From Alphaproteobacteria bacterium (GTDB taxonomy: Bacteria; Myxococcota_A; UBA796; GCA-2862545): 64,000 bases of DNA. This document shows positions 62,977-64,000 of this stretch, one piece after another. The position numbers and the translations under genes are program-made. The notes under the pieces were generated by a model. That model saw nothing but the letters and a program-made list of their open reading frames with translations, was not told where the DNA came from and searched no databases. The stretch is from contig JACKEO010000001.1 of NCBI GenBank assembly GCA_020632955.1, positions 1 through 64,000 of the forward strand. Direction: 5' to 3'. The stretch's first letter is position 1; every line of letters begins with the position of its first letter.

Positions 62977-64000
62977 TGCCGCCCTGCCGGGCTCCGTCCC
63001 CCCCGGTACGCTCGACCGCAACCCGGCCCAGCGCGCTGCGCTTGACCGCATTTCGGCGCAGTGCGCTGCGCCTGATCGCATCCCGCCGCAGCGCGCTCCT
63101 CCTGGCGCTGCTCGTCTGGGCCGGTCCCGCGCACGCCGATCCCCGCGACGACGCACGGCGGCACTTCCGCGCAGGGCTGGAGGCGGCGAACGCCGGCTCG
63201 TACCGGGAGGCGATCGACGAGTTCCTCGCGGCCTACGCGGCCATCCCGCACGCGGCCACGGCCTTCAACATCGGTCGGGCCTACGAGGACCTGCGCGAGG
63301 ACGACAAGGCCCTGTACTGGTACCAGCGCTTCCAGGAGATGGAGCCGGGGCGTGCCGCCGAGGCCGACGACGCCATCGCCCGCGTGCAGGCGCGCCTGCA
63401 GCCCGCGCCCGTGGCCGCGCCCGTCCCCGCGCAGGACGATCCCCTCGATCGTCTCGCCGCCCTGGACGCCGAGCGGGCCGCCCTGGCGGCGTCGCTCCGC
63501 GCCCAGGGCGTGGAGGTGCCCGAGATCGCCCCGGCCGAGCCCGAGCCCGAGGTCGAGCCCGCGGCCGCGCCGGACGTGCCGCAGCAGCCCTCCCCCGCCG
63601 TCGCGGACGCGCCCGAGGAGCCGATCACGCCGGACGCCCCCCGCGAGGGCTTCCTCACCGACGCCTACGAGCGCGTGATCGTCACCGCCTCGCGCTACAG
63701 CCAGGATCCCCTGGACGCGCCCAGCTCCATCACGGTCATCACCTCCGACGACATCCGCATGTCGGGGGCCGTGCACGTGGCCGACATCCTGCGGCGCGCC
63801 GTGGGCGTGGACGTCACGTCGATGACCGCGGGCGTGCCCTACGTGGGCATCCGCGCCTTCAACGGCGAGATGACGAACAAGGTGCTGTGGCTGCTCGACG
63901 GCAGGCCCACCAGCCTCGAGTTCCTGGCCACGCCCATGCCGGTCACGCTGCCGGTGGCCCTCGACGAGATCGAGCGCATCGAGATCATCCGGGGACCGGG
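62976..64000 (+). CDS. TPR-containing TonB-dependent receptor (partial, runs off the end)
   Basis: The 5' part (341 codons) of an outer-membrane receptor. ATG at 62976 shares one base with the kinase stop (TGATG). A long basic n-region with tandem repeats leads to the signal peptide SALLLALLVWAGPAHA, cleaved after AHA. Mature residues then form a TPR-like domain (RRHFRAGLEAANAGSYREAI, AATAFNIGRAYEDLREDDKA), an Ala/Pro/Glu linker, and the plug domain (RVIVTASRYSQDPLDAPSSI, SGAVHVADILRRAVGV, ALDEIERIEIIRGPG). Myxococcota have such TPR-headed receptors. The reading frame is open to the window end, so the barrel lies outside. Ligand unknown. Confidence 0.88.
   Translation, partial: MPPCRAPSPPVRSTATRPSALRLTAFRRSALRLIASRRSALLLALLVWAGPAHADPRDDARRHFRAGLEAANAGSYREAIDEFLAAYAAIPHAATAFNIGRAYEDLREDDKALYWYQRFQEMEPGRAAEADDAIARVQARLQPAPVAAPVPAQDDPLDRLAALDAERAALAASLRAQGVEVPEIAPAEPEPEVEPAAAPDVPQQPSPAVADAPEEPITPDAPREGFLTDAYERVIVTASRYSQDPLDAPSSITVITSDDIRMSGAVHVADILRRAVGVDVTSMTAGVPYVGIRAFNGEMTNKVLWLLDGRPTSLEFLATPMPVTLPVALDEIERIEIIRGP
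63014..63103 (+). repeat. 30-base tandem repeat, three copies in the receptor N-terminus
   Basis: Three consecutive 30-base units (63014, 63044 and 63074) begin GACCGCA/GATCGCA and encode RSALRL-type strings in the long n-region before the signal-peptide core. They are diverged (roughly 80% alike) and in frame. Confidence 0.7.

Overview
The window is a very GC-rich chromosome segment (well above 70% G+C by eye, not counted). Coding is dense, GTG starts are common, and many gene pairs overlap by 1-13 bases (ATGA, GTGA, TGATG junctions). The gene content points to an uncultured member of the Myxococcota (former Deltaproteobacteria). The signs are about fourteen predicted lipoproteins, many with Asp/Thr linkers of the DTD/DTSDTGD type, MopE-type repeats, VWA lipoproteins, a kinase-like/FGE fusion, a TPAT-type TRAP system, a futalosine-pathway MqnD homologue and a multiheme cytochrome. 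No rRNA, tRNA, CRISPR array, integrase or insertion sequence was recognised.

Region 1 (1-18400) is an accessory cell-surface region. It holds a DUF4259 protein, a series of secreted lipoproteins (a YD-like protein, two VWA proteins, a protein with an internally duplicated domain, a MopE-repeat/fibrinogen-like protein, a beta-propeller protein and a 1078-residue repeat protein), an Ig-like lipoprotein overlapping a putative outer-membrane protein, and a GNAT-TerB fusion. The GNAT-TerB gene sits behind a well-formed sigma-54 promoter with upstream palindromic sites.

Region 2 (18590-33400) begins with a three-gene TRAP/TPAT-like importer: binding protein, TatT-like lipoprotein and fused DctQ-DctM permease. 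It continues with a PBP1b-like peptidoglycan synthase that overlaps a convergent transketolase gene, a membrane protein joining a degenerate kinase fold to an FGE-like domain, and a yicC-gmk-rel cluster for RNA turnover, nucleotides and the stringent response.

Region 3 (33500-45700) is an oligopeptide uptake locus. An OppA-like lipoprotein with a large SH3-like insertion lies before a tightly overlapping oppB-oppC-oppD-(secreted protein)-oppF-prolyl oligopeptidase lipoprotein operon. A NYN-domain gene and a small lipoprotein gene lie between oppA and oppB. The likely combined task is extracytoplasmic peptide cleavage and peptide import.

Region 4 (45740-55340) is mostly housekeeping, read on the minus strand: rbfA-truB-rpsO-pnp-dut-ffh, plus an enoyl-CoA hydratase, rpmB and a Rieske protein. 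Its spacers are rich in structure: a 15-bp pnp-leader hairpin, duplicated 34-base hairpins after rpsO, a 24-bp perfect palindrome next to 35-base tandem repeats, and a symmetric 149-base element with 17-bp terminal inverted repeats.

Region 5 (55430-64000) carries a Slt-type lytic transglycosylase coupled to a pentaheme cytochrome, a PP2C-cyclic-nucleotide-binding phosphatase coupled to mqnD, a Ser/Thr kinase, and the start of a TPR-TonB-dependent receptor that runs off the window end.
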